64,000 bases of DNA from Pelagicoccus sp. SDUM812003. GTDB lineage: Bacteria > Verrucomicrobiota > Verrucomicrobiia > Opitutales > Opitutaceae. This document shows positions 45,178-54,687 of this stretch, one piece after another (positions within the stretch are counted from its first letter, which is position 1; every line of letters begins with the position of its first letter). The notes beneath the pieces are model-generated. The model was not told the origin of the DNA, ran no database searches, and was given only the letters and a program-made list of their open reading frames with translations. The translations under genes were made by a program, and so were the position numbers. The DNA lies in contig NZ_JARXHY010000008.1 of assembly GCF_031127815.1 (NCBI RefSeq), forward strand, positions 176,158 to 240,157, written 5' to 3'.

Positions 45178-46551
45178 ATGAATATAGAAAACACTTCCCC
45201 ATCCTTCGAAACACCGGAACCGGACGCGTGCGAAACGCTACAGCAACCTGCGCCAGACGAGACCGAGCGATCGCGTATCTGGAGCAAGCTCCCTCAACTC
45301 CTTCGCTGGATCGGAGGCATATCCCTATTTGGATCAGCCGCGGCCTTTCTGCTGGGCGGATGGATGGACGCGGAACCGCTAACGCGGTACTACAGTTTCT
45401 TCGGACTCACCACCGTTCTCTCGCTGGCAGGCCTGTTTTGTGGACTGCGCCTGAAGGAGGACAAAGGAGCTAGAACCTTTCTCGCTCTTGGGACCGCGTT
45501 CCTGCCGGCGCTTTTCTGCCAGCTCGGAGGACTTGTCTACGCAAAACGGATCGGGCATTCGTCACAGTTTTCCGAATACTTCCACCTATTTCAGTTCGAC
45601 CCAATCAGTTCCCCACTGCTCGCCCTTACCCTCGCGGTTGCCCTAGCGCTGCTGCCGCTCTACGCCTTCTTGGGCTTCTCGTCGATGGCTCGAAAGGACG
45701 CCAAGGCCCTGACCTTGACCTACATCCTGTCGAATGCGGTCCTGCTCATCCCGACCCGCAGCGATCTCGCCATCACCAGCATAGGCCTGGCGTTGCTAAC
45801 TGGACTCGTATCCACGGATTTACGACACTTCGCTAAGCGGCCTAGCTTGAAGAACTGGGATGGACGAGCCATGCGGACCTTGCTCTTCGCGCCCTTCGCC
45901 CTTCTGCTCTTGAGAAACGCGTTGCTGCACGACGTATCCACTTCTCTGGCCAGCCTGCTCTTCGCTTCGATCGGCGCTCTTTTCTTCGTGGCTTTGCCAA
46001 AGTGCTGCCAAAGCGCCGGCCTGCAGCGTTTCTACCAGCACTTCAGCATCCTGCCACTGTTCGTAGCTTGGATGGCTTTCATTTCGTCGTTCGAGTTCAA
46101 CGCCCATCCGATCGGTATCAGCTTCTACCTTACATTCGGTTCGATTCCTTTCGCCCTTATTCTCTTGGCGCTCTCCAAACGAGCCGTGGACGGGGGCCGT
46201 TCGCTACGCTTCCTCGCAGCTGCCTTGGCCATTTCAAGCGCAGTTTTCCAAATGTCCGATCTCGGCGGCCTAGCAGCGTCCGCCCTCTCCCTCATCGTAT
46301 CCATCGCGGCGATCGTCGGCTCCTACTTCCTGCGCGAGAAAGGCATCCTCTACCTGGGCCTCATCGGCACGGCCGTGAGCCTTATCTTTCACCTTGGTTT
46401 CGCTATCGACCTCTATCAGAGCAAGCTTTGGCTTTCGCTGGCTGGCACCGGGGTCGCCGTCATCCTTGCCGCTTCCTACCTGGAACGCCATTGGCAACGC
46501 CTTCTTTCCCAAGGCAAGGAACTGCGAAGCAGTCTGCAAAGCTGGAGCTAA
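45178..46551 (+). CDS. Polytopic membrane protein of unknown function, partner of PspA-like protein
   Basis: A 457-residue protein with a short acidic N-terminal region and about 12 hydrophobic segments, many rich in Leu and Ser. No transporter signature is visible. Its position right behind the PspA-like gene suggests a role in envelope stress or membrane maintenance. A terminator follows. Confidence 0.6.
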   Translation: MNIENTSPSFETPEPDACETLQQPAPDETERSRIWSKLPQLLRWIGGISLFGSAAAFLLGGWMDAEPLTRYYSFFGLTTVLSLAGLFCGLRLKEDKGARTFLALGTAFLPALFCQLGGLVYAKRIGHSSQFSEYFHLFQFDPISSPLLALTLAVALALLPLYAFLGFSSMARKDAKALTLTYILSNAVLLIPTRSDLAITSIGLALLTGLVSTDLRHFAKRPSLKNWDGRAMRTLLFAPFALLLLRNALLHDVSTSLASLLFASIGALFFVALPKCCQSAGLQRFYQHFSILPLFVAWMAFISSFEFNAHPIGISFYLTFGSIPFALILLALSKRAVDGGRSLRFLAAALAISSAVFQMSDLGGLAASALSLIVSIAAIVGSYFLREKGILYLGLIGTAVSLIFHLGFAIDLYQSKLWLSLAGTGVAVILAASYLERHWQRLLSQGKELRSSLQSWS

Positions 46552-46611
46552 GCCTCAGCCACCTCCTCGCCGCAGCGAGCCAGCAAACCGATTCTAATCA
46601 GACGAAAGGCA

Positions 46612-46645
46612 GCGGCGGACCGAGCGTTTACGGTTCGCCGCTTTT
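46612..46645 (+). terminator. Terminator after the membrane-protein gene
   Basis: Stem GCGGCGGACCG / CGGTTCGCCGC (46612-46622, 46631-46641; one G-T pair) and a short T4 run. Confidence 0.7.
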
Positions 46646-46704
46646 GCGGGCGGAAACGCTTGTCGCTTGCCAGACGCTGCCACATTCCTAGCCCTCCTCC
46701 TTAG

Positions 46705-47394
46705 ATGCCCAATCAAGACAGAGAGGTACGCCCACATTCCCAACCGCGCCAAGCGATTTCGCTGGAGGGACTCGTGCTCACCGCGCCTGAAAACTGGTCC
46801 CTGCTCGCCCCTGGCGACGCGGCCCTGACCCGACGCGTCAAGGCGGCCACGCCAACCTGGACCGTGAAGGAGAAGCGGGGTCGACGCGTCATTTCCCTCG
46901 GCGTCTGGGCCGATAGCGAAGTCATCGAGACGGAACGACTGAAGCTGCTCATCGAGCGCCAATCTCCCGCCTACAAGAAGCGCCTCGCAGCCGACCGACG
47001 ACGCCGATCAGAAAAACAGACCGCCTACGAGCGAACGTTTCGCGAAGCGGTGCTGCGCTACCTCGATTTCCACTCGTCCTATCAGGACCTTGCTGCAGCC
47101 CTGGCGAGCCGCATCGCCGATCACGCCGTACCCGTGGGCAGCGGCACCGTCGCCCGCACCCAGCGCATCCCTCTCGAGCGCCGCGCCGAAGCCGCCACCA
47201 TCGCCTGGCTGCGACACCAGACGACCGGCTACGACCACATGTCGATTCCGCTCATCAAAGGGCGAAGACGGGAAACCCGACGCAAACTCGCCGCCCAGTC
47301 CAAGGCGCTGCTCGACGTCTACCGAAAGGGCCTGCCAGTGGACTCCACGAAATGCCCTTTGCAAATCTCCATCTCCTCACCGATAGACAGCTAG
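46705..47394 (+). CDS. DUF2293-containing protein
   Basis: A 229-residue basic protein. The C-terminal segment RIPLERRAEAATIAWLRHQTTGYDHM followed by KGRRRETRRKLAAQSKALLDVYRKG matches the DUF2293 pattern. The N-terminal half is Arg-rich and helical (YKKRLAADRRRRSEKQTAYERTF). Function is unknown. Its strong basic character suggests nucleic-acid binding. Confidence 0.7.
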   Translation: MPNQDREVRPHSQPRQAISLEGLVLTAPENWSLLAPGDAALTRRVKAATPTWTVKEKRGRRVISLGVWADSEVIETERLKLLIERQSPAYKKRLAADRRRRSEKQTAYERTFREAVLRYLDFHSSYQDLAAALASRIADHAVPVGSGTVARTQRIPLERRAEAATIAWLRHQTTGYDHMSIPLIKGRRRETRRKLAAQSKALLDVYRKGLPVDSTKCPLQISISSPIDS

Positions 47395-47512
47395 CCGGTC
47401 TAGCGAGCATTTGCCCGATTATTCGCGAACAAAACCAGCTTCAAAGCGTCTGCCCTAGAGGCGGCCTCTCCGTCGCCGACCAATTCGCCCGCTCATCCCT
47501 GACACCGCCCAC

Positions 47513-48130
47513 ATGTACCACGGAGAACGTTTCAACAGCATCAGCCACCTCGTCGGGTCGTTTCTCGCCCTCGTCGGACTATCTCTCCTCGTAGTGTTCG
47601 GATCACTACAAGGAGACCCCTGGAAGATCGTCAGCTTCAGCGTCTACGGAGCCAGCCTGCTGCTGCTCTACGCCTTCTCGTCGCTCTACCATAGCATTCG
47701 CGGACCTGCCAAGCGACTGTTCCAAACCTTCGACCACCTCGCGATCTACCTTCTCATCGCCGGCACCTACACGCCTTTCACCTTGGTGACGCTCCGTGGG
47801 CCGTGGGGCTGGTCCCTCTTCGGAGCGGTCTGGGGACTGGCCCTTCTCGGCATCCTGCTGGAAACGCGTTTCAAAAGCGAAAAACGCATCCTCCCGGTGG
47901 TCGTTTACATTGGCATGGGCTGGCTGATCGCCATCGCCTTCAAACCGCTTCTGTCCGCCCTGCCGCCACGCGGCATCACTCTGCTGGTCGCTGGCGGTCT
48001 GCTCTACAGCGTCGGCGTCATTTTCTACGCCCTCGACAAAAAGGTCCGCCACTTCCACGGCATTTGGCATCTCTTCGTGCTGGGCGGCAGCATTTGCCAC
48101 TACCTGGCCATCTTTCTCGACGTCCTGTAG
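47513..48130 (+). CDS. Hemolysin III family (PAQR/YqfA-like) membrane protein
   Basis: A 205-residue seven-helix membrane protein. The conserved metal-site residues appear: Ser/His in SSLYHSIRG, Asp in FDHLAIYLLIAGTYTPF, and two His in RHFHGIWHLFVLGGSICHYLAIF. Family members (YqfA, PAQR receptors) may act as ceramidases or lipid sensors. The hemolysin name comes from a B. cereus member and does not prove toxicity. It precedes the dehydrogenase gene. Confidence 0.9.
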   Translation: MYHGERFNSISHLVGSFLALVGLSLLVVFGSLQGDPWKIVSFSVYGASLLLLYAFSSLYHSIRGPAKRLFQTFDHLAIYLLIAGTYTPFTLVTLRGPWGWSLFGAVWGLALLGILLETRFKSEKRILPVVVYIGMGWLIAIAFKPLLSALPPRGITLLVAGGLLYSVGVIFYALDKKVRHFHGIWHLFVLGGSICHYLAIFLDVL

Positions 48131-48199
48131 AAAACCGCAGCCTGCACGCCAGAGGATTTTCGTTCGTATATCCACGCCTCCCCGTTCTATCCTCGCCTC

Positions 48200-49171
48200 A
48201 TGTCCCTCAAGATCTACATCGACTTTCCCCTCTCCGAAAACGCTCGCCAGCTTCTCGAAAGCCAAACGAACGGACACACCCTGGTCTTTCCCTCCATCCC
48301 TGCCGAGTCCGTGCTGGCCAAATCCCATCCGGATCCCGCGTTGCTCGAATGCGACGTGGTCTTCGGTCAGCCGGAACCGGCTGAGATCGAAAAGGCCAAG
48401 CGCTTGAAGTGGATACAGATCAGCTCCTCCGGCATCACCCGCTACGACAACTCGGACTTTCGCTCGCACGTCGCCAAAAAACGAATACCCGTCTGCAACA
48501 GCGCCAGCGTCTACAACGACGCCTGCGCCGATCATCTGCTCGCGTTCATGCTGGCCCAATCCCGCTGCCTTCCCCAAGGCCTGGCCTCCAGCGACGAAAA
48601 CGGCTCGCCCCCTTGGCTGGCCCTTCGCGACGGCAGCGTTCCACTGCGCGGACAGAGCGCCATCATTCTGGGATACGGCGCCATTGGGGCCCGACTCGTG
48701 GAGCTGCTGGCGCCATATCGCATGAAACTCGTGGCCTATCGCCGGAAAGCTCGAGGCGATGAAGCGATACCCGTCACCACCGCCGAAAACCTGCCCGAAG
48801 CCCTAGCCAGCGCGGATCACGTGATCAATATTCTCCCCGACAGCCCTGCCACCCAAGGCTTTTTCGACGCCGCTCGCTTCGCTCAGTGCAAGCCGGGAAG
48901 CGTTTTCTACAACATCGGCCGCGGCACCACCGTCGACCAAGAGGCCCTCGCGAACAGCCTGCGATCCGCCCACACAAAAGCGGCCTGGCTCGACGTCACC
49001 GATCCGGAGCCCTTGCCGACCGACCACCGACTGCGCTCGGCGCCCAATTGCTTCATCACGCCCCACGTGGCAGGCGGCCACCTCGAGGAATCGACCACTT
49101 GCGTCAGCCACTTTCTCGAAAACCTGCAGCGCTTCGTCGAGGGACGGGAGCTTCTAGACCGAGTGATGTAA
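48200..49171 (+). CDS. D-2-hydroxyacid dehydrogenase family protein
   Basis: A 323-residue NAD-dependent enzyme. Motifs: NAD loop ILGYGAIGARLVELL, catalytic Arg in NIGRGTTVDQEALA, Glu in DVTDPEPLPTDHRL and His in CFITPHVAGGHLEES (the PH motif). These are the catalytic triad of D-isomer-specific 2-hydroxyacid dehydrogenases. The substrate is not identified. Confidence 0.9.
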   Translation: MSLKIYIDFPLSENARQLLESQTNGHTLVFPSIPAESVLAKSHPDPALLECDVVFGQPEPAEIEKAKRLKWIQISSSGITRYDNSDFRSHVAKKRIPVCNSASVYNDACADHLLAFMLAQSRCLPQGLASSDENGSPPWLALRDGSVPLRGQSAIILGYGAIGARLVELLAPYRMKLVAYRRKARGDEAIPVTTAENLPEALASADHVINILPDSPATQGFFDAARFAQCKPGSVFYNIGRGTTVDQEALANSLRSAHTKAAWLDVTDPEPLPTDHRLRSAPNCFITPHVAGGHLEESTTCVSHFLENLQRFVEGRELLDRVM

Positions 49172-49300
49172 GCCGAAGACCCATTCCCAGCGCTCGTAAC
49201 ATCGCGGCATAAGCCAGCCTTCTTGACGGCAGTAGCAAAACGGCGCTTAGAAAAGCGTCGTATTCGTTTCTTGGATCCGCTAGCTATCCGTCCCGACACA

Positions 49301-50257
49301 ATGGAAGGAAGCGATACAGATCAATCTACCATCGATCGGCGCCAGCGCCTGCAAGGCGGCCTGCTGGGCATGCTGGTGGGAGATGCTCTGGGCGTGCCCT
49401 ACGAATTCAAGAGCAGCGAACGCATCCCATCGTACCATCAGATCGAGTTCGAGCCGCCAGCGGGCTTTCTTCGCTCCTATCCGGAGGTCCCACCTGGCAC
49501 CTGGTCGGACGACGGCGCCCAGGCCCTCTGCCTGCTCGAGTCGCTGCTCGCCCACGGCGAGCTCAATCTCATCGACTTCTCGCAACGCCTGCAAAACTGG
49601 TACTTCGAAGGCCATATGGCCGTCGGGAAACATGTATTCGACGTCGGGATACAAACCAGAGAGGCGATCGTAAAGCTCTCCAAAAACTACTTCCCCGAGG
49701 AGTCGGGACGTCGCGACGAATACGCCAACGGAAACGGCTCGCTCATGCGTGTCCTGCCGCTCGCTCTTTGGCATCAAGGCGACGACCGCCAGCTGGTCGC
49801 TGACGCGCACGAGCAATCCATCGTCACCCACGCCCATCCGCGGGCCATGGTCTGCTGCGCTCTCTACTGCCTCTGGGCTCGACGCGTCCTGGAGAGATGC
49901 CCGACCCCTTGGGAGGCGGCGGTGGCCGCGCTGCGAGAGCTTTATAGGGAGCTGCCTGTCCACAAGGAGCAGCTGGAGGAACACGTGCGTCCAGACTCCC
50001 GACCTGGCGGAAACGGCACCGGCTATGTCGTCGACTCCCTCCACTCCGCCCGCCTCGCCTGCGAAGAGACGAGTTTCGAAAAGGTGGTCAAGCGAGCTGT
50101 CCAGATCGGAAACGACACCGATACCACCGCTTGCGTGGCCGGAGGCATCGCCGGAATCCAATATGGAATCCAGCAAATCCCGCGACGCTTCCTCGAAGGT
50201 CTCAGAGGCCAGGAGCTCGTCGCCCCGCTTCTAGATAAGCTCCTCAGCGGCTCCTAG
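49301..50257 (+). CDS. ADP-ribosylglycohydrolase family protein
   Basis: A 318-residue enzyme of the DraG/ARH type. The metal-binding residues are in GMLVGDALGVPYEF, TWSDDGAQALCLLES (S/T-D-D), and the C-terminal GNDTDTTACVAGGIAG, all conserved. It removes ADP-ribose or related groups from macromolecules. There is no matching ADP-ribosyltransferase (DraT) in the window. The start at 49301 is chosen because 26 upstream codons carry only basic residues. Confidence 0.88.
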   Translation: MEGSDTDQSTIDRRQRLQGGLLGMLVGDALGVPYEFKSSERIPSYHQIEFEPPAGFLRSYPEVPPGTWSDDGAQALCLLESLLAHGELNLIDFSQRLQNWYFEGHMAVGKHVFDVGIQTREAIVKLSKNYFPEESGRRDEYANGNGSLMRVLPLALWHQGDDRQLVADAHEQSIVTHAHPRAMVCCALYCLWARRVLERCPTPWEAAVAALRELYRELPVHKEQLEEHVRPDSRPGGNGTGYVVDSLHSARLACEETSFEKVVKRAVQIGNDTDTTACVAGGIAGIQYGIQQIPRRFLEGLRGQELVAPLLDKLLSGS

Positions 50258-50373
50258 AGCGCTTGCGATCTCGGGCGATTCCTTGCGTCACGCCACGGCA
50301 CGGCACCTTCCGGCTCCACCCGCGAAACCGGTTTTTGAATAACTGACAAGCCCATCGCCATTCGACGGGCCCG

Positions 50374-50541
50374 CTATCGCATCGCCGCCATGCGCCGCTC
50401 TCTGGCAGCGCGGTTCATCGCCGCTCGGATGCGATCCATCCGGGCGGTCTTGGTATCGCCCTGCGGCGATCCCTTTGACGACGGCTTTTCCGTCGGGTTT
50501 GCTTCTGACGGAGCAGGTCTATCCAATACTCTCTGACTCAT
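50374..50541 (-). CDS. Small basic hypothetical protein
   Basis: A 55-residue protein: a polar, Pro/Ser-rich first half (RPAPSEANPTEKPSSKGSPQ) and a basic helix at the end (ARMDRIRAAMNRAARERRM). No family recognised. The helix-forming, Arg-rich end is reminiscent of a membrane- or nucleic-acid-binding tail. Small but with an ordered composition. Confidence 0.38.
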   Translation of the reverse strand: MSQRVLDRPAPSEANPTEKPSSKGSPQGDTKTARMDRIRAAMNRAARERRMAAMR

Positions 50542-50943
50542 GGGTACTAAGCTCTCTACTTAGAATTTGACTAGGTTGCGGAAACACGTCGGCCACAGGG
50601 ACATTCGCCGACGCGGAAAAAAAACGATTCGAACTCTCGAAAAAGCGGTCGAAAAGACGGGCCGCCGACCGGATGCCAGCGCCAGGTTCTCCCTCCGGCG
50701 CCATCCTCTTGAATTGCTAAAAGACGTTAGCGAACCCTAACGCCCGCGCTCAATAGAGGCCGGGACTTGCAACGTTCGCCCGCCTGCAAGTGCCACAATC
50801 GTTACTCAATTGCGCCGCAAAAGCAAAGAACAGATTTGAATTTCGCAATATCCGCAGACCATACCTAATTGCTAGCACCGATGGATTTGACTCGTCCCAC
50901 GGCTTCGATAGCCTCCGCCCAAATCATCGCGATCCGCTTACCA
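50542..50943. other. Gene-free stretch before the acetylxylan esterase
   Basis: About 400 bp with overlapping poor ORFs only. It presumably holds the promoter of the downstream esterase; no convincing box, repeat or RNA was recognised. Confidence 0.4.
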
Positions 50944-52251
50944 ATGAAACGCCTCCTCATCTCCCTCCTCTGCGCGACCAATACCACAGCCGTACTGGCG
51001 CAGTCGATACAACTCTCCCTCAACAACCCTACCGGGGTTTACCAGATCGGAGAAACCATCGCGATCACCGCTGAAATCGCCGATGGCGATTCCCTAAGCG
51101 ATGGCGAGCGAATCATCACCCTTCGAACCTTCCAAAACAACCAGGAAACGACCACCCAAAGGACCGTGCGCCTCCACGACGAGCAAATCCCTATCTACGA
51201 AACCTCGCTCGATCATCCAGGCTCGATCATGGTGGAAGCGAGCCTCGGCGACGCAAAAGACACTATCGGCGCCATCGTAGGGCCGGAACAACTACAGCCA
51301 GGCCTAGACCGTCCAGCCGATTTCGAGACCTTCTGGGAAAGGGAAAAAGCGCAGCTCGCCACCCTGCCCCTGGACGCCTCCCTGTCGCCGATCCAGCTTC
51401 CGGACTCCCAAATCGACCTCGTCGCGTACGACGTCGAAATCCCCACTCCCGGACCGCGACCCGCTCGGGCCATCTTCGCCAAGCCGGCCAGGGCCGAACC
51501 GAAATCCTTGCCGATCGTGCTCAATCTTCACGCGGCTGGCGTGAAGGGCGACTGGTGCCGGGCCCATCTCGACGAAGCGACCTCCCTCGCTCGGCGAGGC
51601 AGCGGCGCCCTCGCATTCGACCTCAACGCCCACGGCATGCTCAACCACGAGGACGAGTCCTACTACGAGGCGCTCGAAAGCGGGCCGCTGGAAGCCTACT
51701 GGACCCAGGGCATCGAGGATCGAAACGAGTACTACTTCCGCTTCATGTACTTGCGCCTCCTGCGCAGCATCGAGTTTCTCGCTCGACAACCGGAATGGGA
51801 CGGAAAACGCATTCTCGTCATCGGAGAAAGCCAAGGCGGCGGCCAGGCCCTCGCAGCTTCCGGACTCGACTCCCGCGTCACCGCAGTCGTCGCCACCGTA
51901 CCCGCCATGTGCGACTTCGGAGGCCCTCTAGCCAAACGCAAAGGGGGCTGGCCTCAGCCCCTCGACGAGCGTCCGGACAACGCTCAGGTCCAGAACGCCG
52001 TGGCCTATTTCGACATCGCCAGCATCTTGCCCGACAGCCACGCAACCCTCGTGGTCGAAGTGGGCCTCATCGACCAAGCCTGTCCCAGCACCTCCATCTT
52101 CGCCGCGATCAATCAAGCGAAAGGAGAAAAAAACATACTCTCCGTCCCCTACCGAGCCCACCCCTGGCCAGAGCAAGCAGATCGCGAACGCCACTGGGAC
52201 GAGCACGTTCTCGCCAAGAAAGAAGCGTTCATCGACGCCTTTCTCAAATAG
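50944..52251 (+). CDS. Secreted acetylxylan esterase (AXE1 family)
   Basis: A 435-residue protein: signal peptide (MKRLLISLLCATNTTAVLAQ), then an N-terminal beta-sandwich of about 110 residues (ETIAITAEIADGD..), then an AXE1-type alpha/beta hydrolase. The nucleophile motif is VIGESQGGGQALA; the acid probably Asp in VGLIDQACPSTS and the base His in YRAHPWPEQ. It deacetylates xylan or oligosaccharides in the periplasm or outside. It faces the GH43 genes (convergent), with which it probably works. Confidence 0.88.
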   Translation: MKRLLISLLCATNTTAVLAQSIQLSLNNPTGVYQIGETIAITAEIADGDSLSDGERIITLRTFQNNQETTTQRTVRLHDEQIPIYETSLDHPGSIMVEASLGDAKDTIGAIVGPEQLQPGLDRPADFETFWEREKAQLATLPLDASLSPIQLPDSQIDLVAYDVEIPTPGPRPARAIFAKPARAEPKSLPIVLNLHAAGVKGDWCRAHLDEATSLARRGSGALAFDLNAHGMLNHEDESYYEALESGPLEAYWTQGIEDRNEYYFRFMYLRLLRSIEFLARQPEWDGKRILVIGESQGGGQALAASGLDSRVTAVVATVPAMCDFGGPLAKRKGGWPQPLDERPDNAQVQNAVAYFDIASILPDSHATLVVEVGLIDQACPSTSIFAAINQAKGEKNILSVPYRAHPWPEQADRERHWDEHVLAKKEAFIDAFLK

Positions 52252-52276
52252 GCGCCCGCGCCACGGTTCCCCAAAC

Positions 52277-52305
52277 AAAAAAACGCCTCCCGGTCAAAGG
52301 AGGCG
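52277..52305 (-). terminator. Bidirectional terminator between esterase and GH43 gene
   Basis: Stem CGCCTCC / GGAGGCG (52284-52290, 52299-52305). On the minus strand it is followed by T7 (52283-52277), ending the GH43 transcript; on the plus strand a T6 run also lies just past it (about 52313-52318), so the esterase message may end there too. Confidence 0.85.
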
Positions 52306-52444
52306 CCTGCCATTTTTTGAAAACTCCCAAGGAGCGCGACCCGTAGCCGCCGTTTCTGCGAAACGCGCCTCGAGCACCATGCCGCACCCACGTTTCCTCA
52401 ACGAAACGCGACGCCCCGAGCGCCGGACCCGCTTTCGCGAAACG

Positions 52445-53425
52445 CTAGTCGACTCTCGGCACGCTGGTGGTCGTGCGAATGATCGGCTTGATGGTGCCGT
52501 CCTCGTTGTACTCCAGCTTGTCCACGCAAACCGAGCGCCGGTATACGCCGCCGGTCGGCAGGGCCGAGCTGTGGTAGACGAAGTACCAGTTTCCCTTGAA
52601 CTCGATGATCGCCTGATGGTTCGTTTCCGAACGTGGCATGAGACCATTGATCACGCCCTTATATTCCCAAGGTCCCATCGGACTGTCGCTGGTTGAATAC
52701 TCTATCTTCGAAGGGTATCCAGAACCCGCATACGAAAGGTAGTACGTGTCCTTGTACTTGTGAACCCAGGGAGCCTCGAAAATGTTTTTCGCATCCAGGT
52801 TCTGCACCTCGCCGTCCAGCTCCAGCATGTTGTCCTTGAGCTTGACCCAACGCGCGTCGCTCCAGGATCCCCAGTAGAGATAGGCCTGGCCGTCGTCATC
52901 GATGAAGACCGCCGGATCAATGTTCAACACGATGGAATTCGGGGTTTCGTCCGTGATCAAGGCCCCGCCTATGGCGTCCTTGAACGGACCCGTGGGACTG
53001 TCGGAAACCGCCACGCCGATCGAGAAGCCCTCGTTTACCCTGATCGAACCATGCCGGATCGAAACGTACCAGTAGAACTTGCCGTCGCGCTCCGTCACAT
53101 GGCTGGCGAATGCGTCGCCACTGGCCCACTCGAAATCCTCGACCGTCAGCAACGGACCATGGTTTTTGTAGTCCACCATGTTCTCCGTCGAAAAGCAGTA
53201 CCAATCCTGCATTTTGAAGAAGCGGTCCGTCTCGTTCTGAATGTCATGCCCCGTGTAAATGTAGAGCGTGTCATCGTGCACCAGCGGAGCCGGGTCCGCC
53301 GTGAACATGTCAGTCACGATCGGGTTGCCCCGAGTCTTCCCAGCTACCTCGCCGATTCCCATCGACGCCCCCGCCAAGGCCAGGGCTCCTACAACAGCGC
53401 TTCTCTGCAATGTCTTTCTTATCAT
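52445..53425 (-). CDS. Glycoside hydrolase family 43 protein (copy 1)
   Basis: A 326-residue secreted five-bladed beta-propeller: signal peptide (SAVVGALALAGASMGIG..), catalytic base Asp in MFTADPAPLVHDDTLYIYTG, pKa modulator Asp in LNIDPAVFIDDDGQAYLYWG, and catalytic acid Glu in NIFEAPWVHKYKD. GH43 enzymes cut arabinose or xylose linkages. It shares its motifs and C-terminal layout (SVCVDKLEYNEDGTI) with the next gene, so the two are a tandem duplication. Confidence 0.92.
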   Translation of the reverse strand: MIRKTLQRSAVVGALALAGASMGIGEVAGKTRGNPIVTDMFTADPAPLVHDDTLYIYTGHDIQNETDRFFKMQDWYCFSTENMVDYKNHGPLLTVEDFEWASGDAFASHVTERDGKFYWYVSIRHGSIRVNEGFSIGVAVSDSPTGPFKDAIGGALITDETPNSIVLNIDPAVFIDDDGQAYLYWGSWSDARWVKLKDNMLELDGEVQNLDAKNIFEAPWVHKYKDTYYLSYAGSGYPSKIEYSTSDSPMGPWEYKGVINGLMPRSETNHQAIIEFKGNWYFVYHSSALPTGGVYRRSVCVDKLEYNEDGTIKPIIRTTTSVPRVD

Positions 53426-53485
53426 GTCTCTTTTTCGTTTCTGGTTTGAAATCCTAGTCGCTCATCGACGCCCGCCGGCCCGCCC

Positions 53486-54457
53486 CTAGCGTTCCAACGG
53501 CTCGTCCGCGGAGACCACCCCCTCCTCCGTCGGCAGGATCGGCAGGATCGAGCCATCCTCGCCGTAGCGGAGGTAGTCGACGCACACCGAGCGACGAAAA
53601 CTGCCGCCCGTCCGCAATCCCCCGTTGTGGTAGATGAAATAGTCGCGGCCCTTGAACTCGACCACCGCCTGGTGGTTGGTATTGCAGTTGCCCGCAAGCT
53701 GCTTGATCACCCCTCGGTACTCCCAAGGCCCTTCCAAGCTCTCGGAGGTGGCGTACGCCGTGCGCTCGGGAAACCCTTTCGAGTAGGTCAAATAGTACAG
53801 TCCTCCCTTCCTGTGGATGTAGGGAGCCTCCACGAAATCCGGCAGCTCGATCTGGTGAATCTCTCCGTCCAGCTCCACCATGCTGTCCTTCAGCTTGGCC
53901 CAGTAGCAGTTCGTGTTTCCCCAAAACAGATACGCCTGGCCGTCCTCATCGATGTACGCCGCCGGATCGATATCATCCCACAGAATGCGGCGGTCCTCGT
54001 AATTCATCGGATTCTCCGTCAAATCGCTCGTCACCAGAGGCTTGCCCAAGGCGTCCTTGAAAGGCCCAGTGGGACTGTCCGACACTGCCACCCCGATGCC
54101 AAACTCGCCCCGAGCCTCCTCCCACGCTGTGATGTACCAATAGAACTTCCCATCGCGCTCGATCGCATGGCCAGCCCATGCATGCACGTTCGCCCACTCG
54201 AAATCGTCCAACGACAGCGGAGATCCCTCCGCCTTCCAGTCGACCATGTCGTCCGAAGAAAACACCAGCCACTCGTTCATCACGTATCCCGGCTTGTCCA
54301 CCTCCGCTTCGTCATGTCCCGTGTACAGATAAACCCGGCCATCATGCACCAACGCCGCAGGATCCGCAGTGAAGACATCCGTGATGATGGGGTTGCCGGC
54401 ATCAGCCGAAACGCTCAGCGACAGGGCAGTCGCGCAAAACAGGGGTACAAGGTTCAT
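53486..54457 (-). CDS. Glycoside hydrolase family 43 protein (copy 2)
   Basis: A 323-residue secreted GH43 protein, paralogous to copy 1: signal peptide (MNLVPLFCATALSLSVSADA), base Asp in VFTADPAALVHDGRVYLYTG, modulator Asp in DDIDPAAYIDEDGQAYLFWG, acid Glu in PDFVEAPYIHRKG, and the conserved end SVCVDYLRYGEDGSI. It differs in the loop inserted before the modulator (ENPMNYEDRRILW). The start at 54457 begins the signal peptide. Copy 1 starts 61 bp downstream, so both are probably one transcript. Confidence 0.92.
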   Translation of the reverse strand: MNLVPLFCATALSLSVSADAGNPIITDVFTADPAALVHDGRVYLYTGHDEAEVDKPGYVMNEWLVFSSDDMVDWKAEGSPLSLDDFEWANVHAWAGHAIERDGKFYWYITAWEEARGEFGIGVAVSDSPTGPFKDALGKPLVTSDLTENPMNYEDRRILWDDIDPAAYIDEDGQAYLFWGNTNCYWAKLKDSMVELDGEIHQIELPDFVEAPYIHRKGGLYYLTYSKGFPERTAYATSESLEGPWEYRGVIKQLAGNCNTNHQAVVEFKGRDYFIYHNGGLRTGGSFRRSVCVDYLRYGEDGSILPILPTEEGVVSADEPLER

Positions 54458-54687
54458 ACGAAAACGAATGCGCCAATCCCCCCGCAGACCCGCCAGCAAA
54501 AGTATCCTCCCGTCCCGGCCTGCCCATGCCGCAGGTCGCCAAAGCGAAGCTCAACCGCCTACGACAGGCCGGACTCGTTCGATCGGCTCCCGGCAAGCCA
54601 CCTCAACGCGCCTCAGCCGCCGACGCGCTCCACCGAAGCGGAGCCGACCAAGCGGACATCGACCGTAGCCCGCCCCACCGCATCAGG
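54458..54687. other. Boundary between the GH43 genes and the integron
   Basis: About 230 bp; no gene, terminator or direct repeat was recognised. It marks the left end of the integron platform. Confidence 0.4.

Noticed and set aside
47513..48130. A hemolysin toxin gene
   Set aside because: The family is a seven-helix membrane protein group whose name is historical; nothing in the sequence supports toxicity.
50519..50704. A 61-codon minus-strand ORF overlapping the start of the small basic gene
   Set aside because: It has no hydrophobic or domain pattern and overlaps the 50374-50541 ORF in another frame.
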